DNA of 64,000 nt, from the NCBI RefSeq assembly GCF_947496855.1, contig NZ_CANMED010000003.1:248001-312000 (forward strand), read 5' to 3'. The position numbers were made by a program, and so were the translations under genes. How positions within the stretch are numbered: position 1 is the first letter of the stretch; each line of letters starts with the position of its first letter. Shown in pieces: positions 55,237 through 64,000 of the stretch. This DNA is from an uncultured Aquimarina sp. GTDB lineage: Bacteria > Bacteroidota > Bacteroidia > Flavobacteriales > Flavobacteriaceae. The notes under the pieces are model-generated. The model saw only the letters and a list, made by a program, of their open reading frames with translations. It was not told the DNA's origin and searched no databases.

Positions 55237-57441
55237 ATGAGTAAAACTATCATAATCTCAAATCGATTACCCTTACAATTAGAAATTGATAATAATTCGA
55301 TCAATGCAATACCAAGTGTTGGAGGATTAGCAACCGGAATGAAGTCAGTTCACTCAGGAAGCGATAGTATTTGGATCGGATGGAGTGGACTAACAGAAGA
55401 ACAATTAGACACTGAAAAAAGAAATCTAGTTGAAAAAGCACTAAAAAAACATCAGTGTGTTGGTGTACCATTAACTGAACCTGAAATAGATGGTTTTTAT
55501 TATGGTTTTAGCAATAATACCTTATGGCCATTATTCCATTATTTTATGGAATATACAGAATTTGATAAAGACAGCTGGGAAGTATACCAACAGGTAAATC
55601 AAAAATTTGCAGATATAATTATTGAAAATCTTGGAGAAAATGACACTATCTGGGTACATGATTATCAACTACTATTACTACCTGAGATGATTCGTAAAAA
55701 GAAACCAAACGTAACTATAGGTTTCTTTTTACATATACCATTTCCTTCATACGAAGTTTTCAGAACTATTCCTTGTAGAGAAGAATTATTAAAAGGGCTT
55801 TTAGGAGCTGACTTAATTGGTTTTCATACATATGATTACGAACGTCATTTCCTGAGTTCTGCACAAAGAATTTTAGGGTTAGAAATCAACTTCAATAATG
55901 TTCATATGGACAATAGAATAGTGAAGGTGGATTCTTTCCCTATGGGAATTGATTATGAAAAATTTCATAACGCTGCTAAAATACACGATGAGAAAGAGAA
56001 AAAAGATCAAACTGAGATACAACAAAAGATAGATGAACATTTAATAAGTGGAGATAGAGCAAAACTTATATTATCCATTGATCGACTAGATTACACCAAA
56101 GGAATTGCTAACAGATTAAGAGCTTTTGAATATTTTCTGGACAAGTATCCTCAATTTAAAGGTAAAGCAAGATTGGTAATGCTTGCTGTTCCATCCAGAT
56201 CTAATGTTCCGCAATATCAATTACTAAAAAATGAAATAGATCAATTAGTAGGTAGGATCAATGGTAAATTTTCTGAAGTTAGCTGGACACCTATTTGGTA
56301 TTTTTATCGTTCTATGCCTTTTGAAAATTTAATTGATCTCTACACTTCTAGTGATGTAGCATTACTAACTCCTATTCGGGATGGAATGAATCTGGTGGCA
56401 AAAGAATATATAGCCTCTAGAGTTGATCAGAAAGGTGTACTTATTCTGAGTGAAATGACTGGAGCTTCAAAAGAAATGAGTGAAGCATTGATTATAAATC
56501 CTAATAACTTTGAAGAAATAGCAGACACTCTAAAATTTGCCTTAGAAATGCCGGAAGAGGAACAAGTAAAGAGAAACAAAGCGCTACAAAAAAGGTTAAA
56601 AAGATACAACGTAGAAAAATGGGCGAATGATTTCATGGAGTCTTTGGACGCTACAAAAACAAGAGCTAAAAAATATTCTCTTAAGAAATTGACTTCATCA
56701 ATTAAAGAAAAGATGCTTAGTGATTTTCAAGACTCTAAAAATAGAATTCTCTACATAGATTATGACGGAACACTAGCTCCTTTCGAAAAAATTCCTGAAA
56801 ATGCAAAACCAACTCCAGAAATATTTGATATTTTAGATACGTTGCAAAAAGATAAGAATACTAAAATTATACTAATAACAGGAAGAGATAAATTTACTTT
56901 CAATAAATGGTTTGGACATAAAGACTATACCCTAATAACAGAACATGGAGCTTGGTTAAAAGAGCCTACTAAAGACTGGGAACTTTTAGAACGTGTTAGT
57001 AACGATTGGTTCGAATCAATTGCACCGGTATTAGAATCATTTACGGACAGAACACCTGGTTCTCTTATAGAAGAAAAAAATTATTCATTAGCTTGGCATT
57101 TTAGAAATGTAGATCCAGATTTAGGAAAATTAAGATCTATGGAATTAAAAACTACCATACAACATCTAATAGCAAATCATAATCTGGAAATTCTAGAAGG
57201 TGATAAAGTATTAGAAATAAAGATAAGCGGAATTGATAAAGGTAAATCGGCTTGTAAAATGCTAGTAGAAAAGGATTATGATTTTATCTTTGCTATTGGA
57301 GATGATTGGACAGATGAATATATGTTTAAAGAATTACCTTCGTCTTCATATACAGTAAAAGTGGGATTAAAGAAAACAATAGCTAAATACTATGTAGAAG
57401 GCACTAACCAAGTACACGAATTATTAAAAGAATTTAATTAA
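55237..57441 (+). CDS. bifunctional trehalose-6-phosphate synthase/phosphatase
   Basis: A 734-residue fusion making trehalose from UDP-glucose and glucose 6-phosphate through trehalose 6-phosphate. The GT20 synthase (~1-470) shows IIISNRLPLQLE, PSVGGLATGM, HDYQLLLLPEMIR, FLHIPFPSYEVFR, DRLDYTKGI and PIRDGMNLVAKEY. The HAD-type phosphatase (~500-730) has the nucleophile motif YIDYDGTLAPF (DxDGT, ~505), ITGRD and the acidic motif IGDDWTDEYMF (~690). Both halves look active. Trehalose acts in osmotic and desiccation protection, relevant to a marine organism. The stop codon overlaps the likely ATT start of the transporter gene downstream. Confidence 0.95.
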   Translation: MSKTIIISNRLPLQLEIDNNSINAIPSVGGLATGMKSVHSGSDSIWIGWSGLTEEQLDTEKRNLVEKALKKHQCVGVPLTEPEIDGFYYGFSNNTLWPLFHYFMEYTEFDKDSWEVYQQVNQKFADIIIENLGENDTIWVHDYQLLLLPEMIRKKKPNVTIGFFLHIPFPSYEVFRTIPCREELLKGLLGADLIGFHTYDYERHFLSSAQRILGLEINFNNVHMDNRIVKVDSFPMGIDYEKFHNAAKIHDEKEKKDQTEIQQKIDEHLISGDRAKLILSIDRLDYTKGIANRLRAFEYFLDKYPQFKGKARLVMLAVPSRSNVPQYQLLKNEIDQLVGRINGKFSEVSWTPIWYFYRSMPFENLIDLYTSSDVALLTPIRDGMNLVAKEYIASRVDQKGVLILSEMTGASKEMSEALIINPNNFEEIADTLKFALEMPEEEQVKRNKALQKRLKRYNVEKWANDFMESLDATKTRAKKYSLKKLTSSIKEKMLSDFQDSKNRILYIDYDGTLAPFEKIPENAKPTPEIFDILDTLQKDKNTKIILITGRDKFTFNKWFGHKDYTLITEHGAWLKEPTKDWELLERVSNDWFESIAPVLESFTDRTPGSLIEEKNYSLAWHFRNVDPDLGKLRSMELKTTIQHLIANHNLEILEGDKVLEIKISGIDKGKSACKMLVEKDYDFIFAIGDDWTDEYMFKELPSSSYTVKVGLKKTIAKYYVEGTNQVHELLKEFN

Positions 57442-58615
57442 ATCTAGTAAACGTACATCTCTGAAACCAAAATTCTATATACTTCCCGTAATTATAATTG
57501 CTCAATTTTTCTGTACTTCTTTATGGTTTGCGGGAAATGCAGTTATTGATGATTTTTCTGCTCAGTTTAACGTAGGATTTAATATTCTTGGATATCTATT
57601 ATCTACAGTTCAATTTGGTTTTATAGTAGGTACGCTAACCTTTGCTTTGTTAACTTTAGTTGATAGATTTCCTCCCTCAAAAGTGTTTATGATATCTGCT
57701 ATTCTGGGAGCACTATGTAATATTGCCTTATTAATCCCAAATATTACTGTACTAAATGTATTAACTGCACGTTTTGGCACAGGGTTTTTTCTAGCCGGAA
57801 TTTATCCTGTTGGCATGAAAATAGCTTCAGATTATTATAAAGACGGATTAGGAAAAGCACTAGGATATTTAGTAGGCGCTTTGGTTTTGGGTACCGCATT
57901 ACCTCATTTATTAAAAGAAATCTCTTGGAACAGTGATTACAAAGCGGTCATCCAATCAACCAGCATACTTTCATTCATTGGTGGTTTATTAATTTTCTTA
58001 TTTGTCCCTAATGGCCCTCACAGAAAACCTGTAACAAAACTACAATTAGGAGTAATCACGGAGCTTTTTAGTATCGTTAGTTTTAGAAAAGCAGCTTTAG
58101 GTTATTTTGGGCATATGTGGGAATTATATGCTTTCTGGGGATTTATTCCTGTGCTGTTAAAAACATATGTGGAACAAAACCCAATTGGGCTTCCTATATC
58201 TTTTTGGTCATTTATTGTTATAGCAATTGGCTTTTTTTCTTGCATCTTAGGAGGGTATATTTCTTTAAAAACAGGAAGTAGAAAAGTAGCTCGAAATTCG
58301 CTTATTATTTCAGGGCTCTTTTGCCTCTCCTCTCCTCTACTTTTCCAACTACCAACAGAGATATTTTTAACCCTGCTTTGTATTTGGGGTATGGTCGTTA
58401 TATCAGATTCTCCTCAGTTTTCTACATTGGTCGCTGCCGCAGCTCCTGCAGAGTTAAGAGGAACTGGGCTTACTATAGTGAATTGTATTGGTTTTGCCAT
58501 TACTATTATAAGCATTCAGTTACTTTCATATTTAACCACCAAAATAAATCCTACTTATTTATTTTTATTTTTGGCAATAGGTCCTATCCTAGGGTTATAT
58601 AGTTCCCGAAAATAG
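57437..58615 (+). CDS. MFS transporter with probable ATT start
   Basis: A major facilitator superfamily permease of about 392 residues with 12 expected helices. The first standard codon in frame (TTG at 57647) would delete about 70 residues, including helices 1 and 2. The upstream sequence is clearly coding and in frame: KPKFYILPVIIIAQFF...LWFAGNAV, then a second helix STVQFGFIVGTLTFALLTLV. The frame is closed by a TAA at 57425-57427, and no ATG, GTG or TTG lies between it and 57647. ATT at 57437, overlapping the preceding TAA as ATTAA, is the best candidate; CTG at 57464 is the alternative. A compatible-solute or sugar substrate is suggested only by its neighbours. Confidence 0.8.
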   Translation: MKSSKRTSLKPKFYILPVIIIAQFFCTSLWFAGNAVIDDFSAQFNVGFNILGYLLSTVQFGFIVGTLTFALLTLVDRFPPSKVFMISAILGALCNIALLIPNITVLNVLTARFGTGFFLAGIYPVGMKIASDYYKDGLGKALGYLVGALVLGTALPHLLKEISWNSDYKAVIQSTSILSFIGGLLIFLFVPNGPHRKPVTKLQLGVITELFSIVSFRKAALGYFGHMWELYAFWGFIPVLLKTYVEQNPIGLPISFWSFIVIAIGFFSCILGGYISLKTGSRKVARNSLIISGLFCLSSPLLFQLPTEIFLTLLCIWGMVVISDSPQFSTLVAAAAPAELRGTGLTIVNCIGFAITIISIQLLSYLTTKINPTYLFLFLAIGPILGLYSSRK

Positions 58616-58628
58616 CGAATATAATATA

Positions 58629-60413
58629 TTACTCTACAGTTATATATGTTTTAATTGAGATAGGAAATCCATTATCTTTAAACCCTTCTAAACATATTTC
58701 AAAATCTCCAACAACGTCGGATGTATAAAATTCGATACTACTTTTCCCTTTTGTCATTTTTACATTTGGTTGCCATAATAATTGGTTCCTAAAATCAGGA
58801 ATTTTATTGTTTGACTTGTCATCACTATATTTTTGTTTAAAATATTTTTTACTTGCTTGTAAAGACGATAAAGTAATTTTAGCACTAGTATTAATTGAAT
58901 TTAAATAATCTCCTGCTATTGTTTCAATTATAACTACCCCTTCGAAGATTTGAGGCCCTAAATAATATCGATCTTGAATAAAACTAATACTTTTAATCTT
59001 CCTTGCATCATAGTTTATGATACTTTCATGATCTTGAACAAAAACACCATCAACAACTAATAATGGTAAAAAACTTTGTTTTTTCACAGTAGGGTAGTAT
59101 CCTCTTACTACAAAGACTTCATTTTCATTTTCATCTTTTTTAGTCCATACACTTTCTACAACCTCTACTATTGTTTCTTTAACCGTTCCAAACCTGGTAT
59201 AATCATCTAGCTCATAAGTTTCTATTTCAGTTCCGTGAAAAGCAAAAGCGTTCGTAAGCGCCTGTAGCGTATCAGGTTTCACACTATAAAAAACATTATC
59301 AATTTGATTATAAACACTTCTCTTTACTATTTTATCTTTTAAAGAAGGAGAAATTTTAAATTGATAAAATTCCAAATTTACAGCTTGTACTTCTGGTATT
59401 TCAAAAATTTGTACCGTATAATTTTCTTTATCTTTTCCTAAAACCTGAATCAATACTTCATCCCTATCATTTCTGTTATTTAAATTAAACACAAAATTAC
59501 CTTTGTTGTCGGTTAAAACAACTTTCACATCACTAGTCTTACCTGGAATTGATAAGCCTACAGACTGTTCTGAAACTGAAAAGGACGTTTCTTTAGGAAG
59601 AATCTTTCCATAAAGTAATTCTCCTCTCATTTCTGGTAAAAAAATAGAAGTTCCAACTGCTTTAGTTGGACTATCAATACGATTACTATATAAGGTAGAA
59701 AAATCCTTAGCTCTTACTGGTAATGCTTTTGCAAATACATCTTTTTTCCTTACCGAAAGAGAATAGTTACCTTCTGCTGTATTTAATTGGGAGTTTTCTA
59801 TACTAAGTTTCACCAAACTCCTTTTATTATAAGATTTAGTGTCTGTGGTTAGTTTTAAATCGATTTTAGTATTCTCTTCTGGCGCATTGATTAGCTCACT
59901 TCCTTTTGAAAATTCTGTTATAGGGTTGCCTAAAGAATCTTTAGCAATGTCAGCAGAAAGAATTTTACTTTGATTGCCTTGGTATGGATTTAGTATACTA
60001 ATATCTGCTTGAAAAAAACGAGAAGCCTCATTTAACATCCATTGTGTATAACCAATTAATTTATAGTTTCCAGACGGGATAGATACTGGGACAAAAAAAT
60101 CACCTTGTCCTAGGCCGTTTTCCAAACTTATTTTATGCTTAAACACAGCCTTTTCATCTTCGTCTAAAAGCACTAAGTAAGCAACTTTACTTATAGTACT
60201 CAGAGCATTACTCTTGGCATTAAAGCAATATACGCGATAATAAAAATATTCCCCCGAAAACAATAATGATGTATTATAATGTATAAAGATCTTCTCTTGA
60301 GGAACAAGAGTATAGCCATAAACATCCTTATTGGTTTTTAACACCGACTGTCGTTGTCCGTAAGTACTACACGTTAAAAAAAACAGGACGCATATAATTG
60401 ATAATATTCTCAC
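58629..60413 (-). CDS. exported MG2/plug-like protein of the TonB-DUF4249 operon
   Basis: A 594-residue exported protein (signal MRILSIICVLFFLTCSTYGQ). The N-terminal part (~25-130) resembles macroglobulin MG2-type domains (TLVPQEKIFIHYNTSLLFSGEYFYYRVYCF, then IPSGNYKLIGYTQWM). The middle contains Ig-like strands. The segment FLPLLVVDGVFVQDHESI...YLGPQIFEGVVIIET (~435-490) resembles a TonB-receptor plug without a barrel. Relatives follow TonB receptors in Flavobacteriia and are of unknown function. As last gene of the operon it may form a periplasmic or surface accessory to the receptor. Confidence 0.68.
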   Translation of the reverse strand: MRILSIICVLFFLTCSTYGQRQSVLKTNKDVYGYTLVPQEKIFIHYNTSLLFSGEYFYYRVYCFNAKSNALSTISKVAYLVLLDEDEKAVFKHKISLENGLGQGDFFVPVSIPSGNYKLIGYTQWMLNEASRFFQADISILNPYQGNQSKILSADIAKDSLGNPITEFSKGSELINAPEENTKIDLKLTTDTKSYNKRSLVKLSIENSQLNTAEGNYSLSVRKKDVFAKALPVRAKDFSTLYSNRIDSPTKAVGTSIFLPEMRGELLYGKILPKETSFSVSEQSVGLSIPGKTSDVKVVLTDNKGNFVFNLNNRNDRDEVLIQVLGKDKENYTVQIFEIPEVQAVNLEFYQFKISPSLKDKIVKRSVYNQIDNVFYSVKPDTLQALTNAFAFHGTEIETYELDDYTRFGTVKETIVEVVESVWTKKDENENEVFVVRGYYPTVKKQSFLPLLVVDGVFVQDHESIINYDARKIKSISFIQDRYYLGPQIFEGVVIIETIAGDYLNSINTSAKITLSSLQASKKYFKQKYSDDKSNNKIPDFRNQLLWQPNVKMTKGKSSIEFYTSDVVGDFEICLEGFKDNGFPISIKTYITVE

Positions 60414-60466
60414 TAGTCTAATTTTATATTAAAATTTCTCATTTCTCTAACAATGTATTTTATCGC

Positions 60467-61702
60467 TTAATCTACCCAAAAATCCGGAGCTTCACTAACT
60501 CCTAATGCAGTACAATCTCCACAAGCTCTAGGTAAAAAAAAACGAAAAGAACCTTCTGGCACTATAGGTTCACCAGGAGTCGGTGACGTATCTGGTAAAT
60601 ATCTAACCTCATTACTATTTATAAATCCACGAATAAGTTGATGAAAAGTTATAAGATTGTCTAAACCTTGCTCTGGCTCTATTAACTCACATTCTAAGGC
60701 GAATCGTGGTAAATCCGTAAGAAAATCACTTCGATCCACAAAAATACGTTGCTCTGAAACGGTAGAAACATCAAAATAGCCTAACACTTTATCATCTTGG
60801 TTACTTTCTGAAGTAATATTTCCAGTTATAAATCCAGGTTGTATTTGTGAAAACAAACTCTCTGATTCAGAGAAACTACTTAGTATTTCATAGAACCCAT
60901 TAGCCTCTCTAGATTGTACATATTGTCTAACTAATATACTATATCTACTATCAACTCGTATATCTTCTGCTGGTATAAAATTAACCTCTAGCGCCGTTAT
61001 ACGATCTTCTTCAAAAATTGTTGTATTTGTAATTTTTATATTATTAGATACATTCTTTGCATAACATATTTTTTCATTTACAGATCTATCTACTAAACCA
61101 AACTCAAAACTTTCTGCTCCTTCTGCTGTCACTACAAGATCAAAAGGATACCATAAAGGAGTAAGTATTCTATACGTTTCTTCAAATTCATAACGATAAT
61201 ATTGTGAATTTCCTGTTGGATCAAATGTGTCAACAAATATCCCTAACCCTTCTACTCCATTATTATTAGTAATTCTTTGAGGATAAACTCTTTCAATTGA
61301 TGTCTCTTGTGGTAAAGTTACCTTATCCGAAACATAGGATTTCCCGTCTGATGTTTGTAATGACAATTCATATTCTTTACCTGAACTCGCTGCAAATTCC
61401 TGTACAGAACGATATGTTCCAGGAGCCTCTTCTTCAAAAAGATATTCTACTCCAGCGTCTTCTATCACTTTTACTATAGCACCTTGTTCTAAAAGAGGGC
61501 CATCATCTTCGAATCTAAATGTTCTAGACAATAGGATTTCTTGGTTTTTTACCTCATCAGTAATAGTAGCATTTATTACTAAAATATTTTCGAAGTTTTC
61601 AGTTTCTATTTCAAAAGGATCGATACAGCTATTCAGAGTACCGCATACCAACATGACGACTAATATTTGCTCCCACCTTATAAACTTAAATACTTCTACC
61701 AT
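60467..61702 (-). CDS. DUF4249 lipoprotein (second paralogue)
   Basis: A 411-residue lipoprotein with lipobox TLNSC (~26) directly followed by IDPFEIETENFENILVINATITDE, the DUF4249 start. The fold is expected to be all-beta and surface-exposed. The sequence is closely similar along its whole length to the next gene upstream (shared blocks SVQEFAASSGKEY, SYVSDKV, VDTFDPTGNSQYYRYEF, VRQYVQSREANGFY), and both end EAPDFW(V/I)D. It is a tandem duplication. Function unknown; the family accompanies TonB receptors. Confidence 0.85.
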   Translation of the reverse strand: MVEVFKFIRWEQILVVMLVCGTLNSCIDPFEIETENFENILVINATITDEVKNQEILLSRTFRFEDDGPLLEQGAIVKVIEDAGVEYLFEEEAPGTYRSVQEFAASSGKEYELSLQTSDGKSYVSDKVTLPQETSIERVYPQRITNNNGVEGLGIFVDTFDPTGNSQYYRYEFEETYRILTPLWYPFDLVVTAEGAESFEFGLVDRSVNEKICYAKNVSNNIKITNTTIFEEDRITALEVNFIPAEDIRVDSRYSILVRQYVQSREANGFYEILSSFSESESLFSQIQPGFITGNITSESNQDDKVLGYFDVSTVSEQRIFVDRSDFLTDLPRFALECELIEPEQGLDNLITFHQLIRGFINSNEVRYLPDTSPTPGEPIVPEGSFRFFLPRACGDCTALGVSEAPDFWVD

Positions 61703-61782
61703 TCTAAAACTTCTAAAACATTATTTATCTTTTATGATACCGTACGCAAAATCCGCTCCTTCAATTATAGGTATATCAACCA

Positions 61783-62988
61783 TTAATCTATCCAAAAATC
61801 CGGGGCCTCACTAACTCCTGATGTTGTACAATCTCCACAAACTCTACGAACAAAAGTAAAGGGAATAGATCCATCAGGAGGAAGTGGTACATCAGAATAA
61901 TATCTAACAGTATTACTATCTATAAAATCTCTAATAAGCATATGGTACTCAAGCAAGGTACCAAACCCTTGTTCAGGTCTAAATATATCGCACTCTAATT
62001 CGAACGATGGTAAATCCGCTAAAAAATCATCACGATCGACAAAAATACGTTGTTCTGAAACAGAGGAAACATCAAAATAACCTAATACTTTATCATCTTG
62101 GTTATTTTCCGAAATAATATTGCCGGTTACAAATCCAGGTTGTATTTGAGAAAACAAGCTCTCCGATTCCGAAAAACTACTTAATATTTGATAAAACCCA
62201 TTAGCTTCTCTAGATTGCACATATTGTCTGACTAATACACTATACCTATCTTTAATTCTTATATCTTCTGCCGGTATAAAATTAACCTCTAAACCCATTA
62301 TACGGTCTTCTTCCAAAATAGCAGTATTTACTATCTTGATATTATTGGATATACTATTGGCGTAACATATTTTTTGAGTTTCTGGTCTTTCTACAAAATC
62401 GAAATCGAAAAACAACAATCCTGGTCCGTCCCTAGTTACAATAAGATCAAAAGGATACCATTTAGGTGGAACTACTCTATAGGTTTCTTTAAATTCATAA
62501 CGATAATATTGTGAATTACCTGTTGGGTCAAACGTATCGACAAATATCCCTAAACCTTCTCCCCCATTATCATTAGTAATTCTCTGAGGATAAATTCTTT
62601 CAATTGATGTTTCTTGTGGTAAAATTACCTTGTCTGAAACATAAGACTTTCCATCTGCAGTCTGGAGCGATAATTGATATTCTTTACCTGAGCTTGCTGC
62701 AAATTCCTGTACAGAACGATATGTTCCAGGAGAGCTTTCTTCAAAAAGATATTCTACACTAGCATCTTCTATTACTTTTACGATAGCACCTTCTTCAGAA
62801 ATTGGACCGTCATCTTCGAACCTAAAAGTTCTTGTTAATAGAACTTCTTGATTTTTCATTTCATTTGTAATCGTAGTATTAACTACCAGTATATTTTCAA
62901 AATTTTCAGTTTCTATTTCAAAAGGATCAATACATCCAGACATCATACTACAAATCCATAGCAGAATTAAAATTCTCCTATTTATCAT
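61783..62988 (-). CDS. DUF4249 lipoprotein (first paralogue)
   Basis: A 401-residue lipoprotein starting MINRRILILLWICSMMSGC (lipobox MMSGC). The frame is open 41 codons further upstream, but that part overlaps the end of the TonB receptor gene and precedes the real signal peptide, so ATG 62988 was chosen. It is the close paralogue of the 60467-61702 protein. Differences cluster around residues ~185-205 (sequence after WYPFDLIV) and near the C-terminus, which could reflect different ligands. It lies 34 bp after the receptor gene. Confidence 0.85.
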   Translation of the reverse strand: MINRRILILLWICSMMSGCIDPFEIETENFENILVVNTTITNEMKNQEVLLTRTFRFEDDGPISEEGAIVKVIEDASVEYLFEESSPGTYRSVQEFAASSGKEYQLSLQTADGKSYVSDKVILPQETSIERIYPQRITNDNGGEGLGIFVDTFDPTGNSQYYRYEFKETYRVVPPKWYPFDLIVTRDGPGLLFFDFDFVERPETQKICYANSISNNIKIVNTAILEEDRIMGLEVNFIPAEDIRIKDRYSVLVRQYVQSREANGFYQILSSFSESESLFSQIQPGFVTGNIISENNQDDKVLGYFDVSSVSEQRIFVDRDDFLADLPSFELECDIFRPEQGFGTLLEYHMLIRDFIDSNTVRYYSDVPLPPDGSIPFTFVRRVCGDCTTSGVSEAPDFWID

Positions 62989-63022
62989 ACATTTACTATA
63001 TCTTACAAAGAGTCTCACGTAT

Positions 63023-64000
63023 TTAAAATTTAAAATTATAAGTAATAGAAGGTACGGGTACAGAAAAAATAGAAGTCTGCAATGCTTTGACTTCTCCATC
63101 TTCTGTAACAAAAAACACAGAGAACGGATTGTTTCGACCTAAAACATTATAAATTGATATGGTCCAAAAACTATGTCCTACTTTATTTTTCTTATGATTC
63201 CCTTCTATATTAAATCCAATATCTAATCGATAAAAATCTGGAATTCTAAACCTATTCCGATCACTAAAAACGGTGAAATCTGATCCATTAAAAGTAAAAC
63301 TACCAACAGGAAAAGTTACTGGACGACCTGTTTGATAAACAAAATTAGTTGCCAAACTAAAACGTTTAGTAAATTTATAATTAGCGACTAAACTAAAATC
63401 ATGTGGCTTATCAAAGTTAGAAGGAAAAAACGCTCCACCATTAACTCGTTCCTCTCTAAACTCGCTATCTAATTGAATTAAAGAACGAGAATACGTGTAT
63501 CCTAACCAACCATAAAGCCTTCCTTTTTGTTTCTTGAGTAAAACTTCTACGCCATATGATCTTCCATTTCCTTGTAATACTTCGGTTTCAATGTTCTCAT
63601 TGAGTAATATTTCTGCTCCGGTTTTAAAATCAACTATATTTTTAGATTCCTTATAAAACCCTTCCAAACTGAGTTCATATGCACCGCCATCAAAATTTTT
63701 ATACCCTCCTAAAGCATATTGTTGCGAGCTCTGGGGTTCTATATTAAGATCAGAAAGTTTCCAAGTATCGATTGGCGAAATCGTAGTGTTATTAGATAGA
63801 GTATGGATGAATTGAAAAGTTTTATTGTAAGATGCCTTTACCGAAAAATCTTCTCCAATTAAATACCGCCCTGATATTCTAAATTCTGGACCGCCATATG
63901 TTTCTATAACCTCATTCTTATCAAATGATAAAGTTTCCTCTCTTGTATCTTCGCTTCTTGGTGCTCCTTCTTGATATACATTTTGCGTTCCTTCTCCTAG
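63023..64000 (-). CDS. TonB-dependent receptor, C-terminal part (5' end beyond window)
   Basis: The open frame runs from the stop at 63023 to the window edge (about 325 residues). It is the outer-membrane beta-barrel of a TonB-dependent receptor: alternating strands such as RISGRYLIGEDFSVKASYNKTFQFI, QQYALGGYKNF, YGVEVLLKKQKGRLYGWLGYTYSRS and FSLVANYKFTKRFSLATNFVYQTGRPVTF, ending SITYNFKF with an aromatic terminal residue. The position before two DUF4249 lipoprotein genes is the usual arrangement. The plug and signal are outside the window, so the substrate class cannot be judged. Confidence 0.9.
   Translation of the reverse strand, partial: LGEGTQNVYQEGAPRSEDTREETLSFDKNEVIETYGGPEFRISGRYLIGEDFSVKASYNKTFQFIHTLSNNTTISPIDTWKLSDLNIEPQSSQQYALGGYKNFDGGAYELSLEGFYKESKNIVDFKTGAEILLNENIETEVLQGNGRSYGVEVLLKKQKGRLYGWLGYTYSRSLIQLDSEFREERVNGGAFFPSNFDKPHDFSLVANYKFTKRFSLATNFVYQTGRPVTFPVGSFTFNGSDFTVFSDRNRFRIPDFYRLDIGFNIEGNHKKNKVGHSFWTISIYNVLGRNNPFSVFFVTEDGEVKALQTSIFSVPVPSITYNFKF

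Noticed and set aside
57647..58615. MFS gene starting at TTG 57647
   Set aside because: It would remove two obvious transmembrane helices whose coding sequence continues in frame upstream.
62989..63111. N-terminal extension of the first DUF4249 gene
   Set aside because: It overlaps the TonB receptor gene and puts a second hydrophobic stretch ahead of the real lipoprotein signal.
1..64000. CRISPR arrays, tRNA or rRNA genes, IS elements, prophage or known defence systems
   Set aside because: None seen: no regularly spaced repeats, no cloverleaf-like or rRNA-like sequence, and no transposase, integrase, nuclease-helicase or toxin-antitoxin proteins among the supported genes.

Overview
The window is low-GC chromosomal DNA from a member of the Bacteroidota, most likely a marine Flavobacteriaceae species (Aquimarina-like; the genus is inference). 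The signs are SusC/SusD and DUF4249/TonB receptor sets, five secreted proteins with a type IX secretion (T9SS) C-terminal sorting domain, many lipoproteins with a Cys lipobox, zinc-free type B L31, and promoters with the Bacteroidota -7 box TAnnTTTG. I saw no rRNA, tRNA, CRISPR array, transposase or prophage.

Layout. 1-18.6 kb is mostly housekeeping: mtaB (cut by the left edge), a peptide-binding lipoprotein, a GlmU-like protein with L31, three DUF4199 membrane proteins beside a polyprenyl-phosphate-type glycosyltransferase, a phosphohexomutase, an MsbA-like ABC exporter, an ECF sigma factor operon and an RsmB-like methyltransferase. 18.6-27 kb holds a secreted endonuclease I, purL and a secreted M14 carboxypeptidase. 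27-35.5 kb is a fatty-acid beta-oxidation block: acyl-CoA synthetase, MarR-type regulator, FadN-like dehydrogenase/hydratase, thiolase and acyl-CoA dehydrogenase. Matching palindromes lie upstream of the synthetase and marR. 35.8-45.4 kb carries carbohydrate-active proteins: a putative glycoside hydrolase and a polysaccharide lyase with shared ricin-type lectin modules, a GH13 amylase with two starch-binding modules and a CBM9-like lipoprotein, plus a lipoprotein with a phospholipase A2-like motif. 46-53.3 kb is a SusC/SusD/HExxH lipoprotein/DUF4302 uptake operon. 53.3-58.6 kb holds a GH15 enzyme divergent from a trehalose-6-phosphate synthase/phosphatase and an MFS transporter. 58.6-64 kb is a minus-strand operon: TonB receptor (cut by the right edge), two paralogous DUF4249 lipoproteins and a plug-like surface protein.

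Most interesting points: (1) between the ABC exporter and the sigma factor are two tandem minus-strand units, exactly 316 bp apart, each with a TTG-N19-TATMTTTAC promoter and an intrinsic terminator, and with 101 bp identical. They look like a duplicated small-RNA gene pair. (2) The beta-oxidation operon is interrupted by a 23S-intervening-sequence-type four-helix-bundle gene bracketed by perfect 12-bp inverted repeats, which looks like an IVS-like element inside an mRNA. (3) The GH/lyase pair is bracketed by two copies of a ~75-bp terminator-bearing repeat. (4) The MFS gene seems to lack a standard start codon and probably begins at an ATT overlapping the upstream stop.
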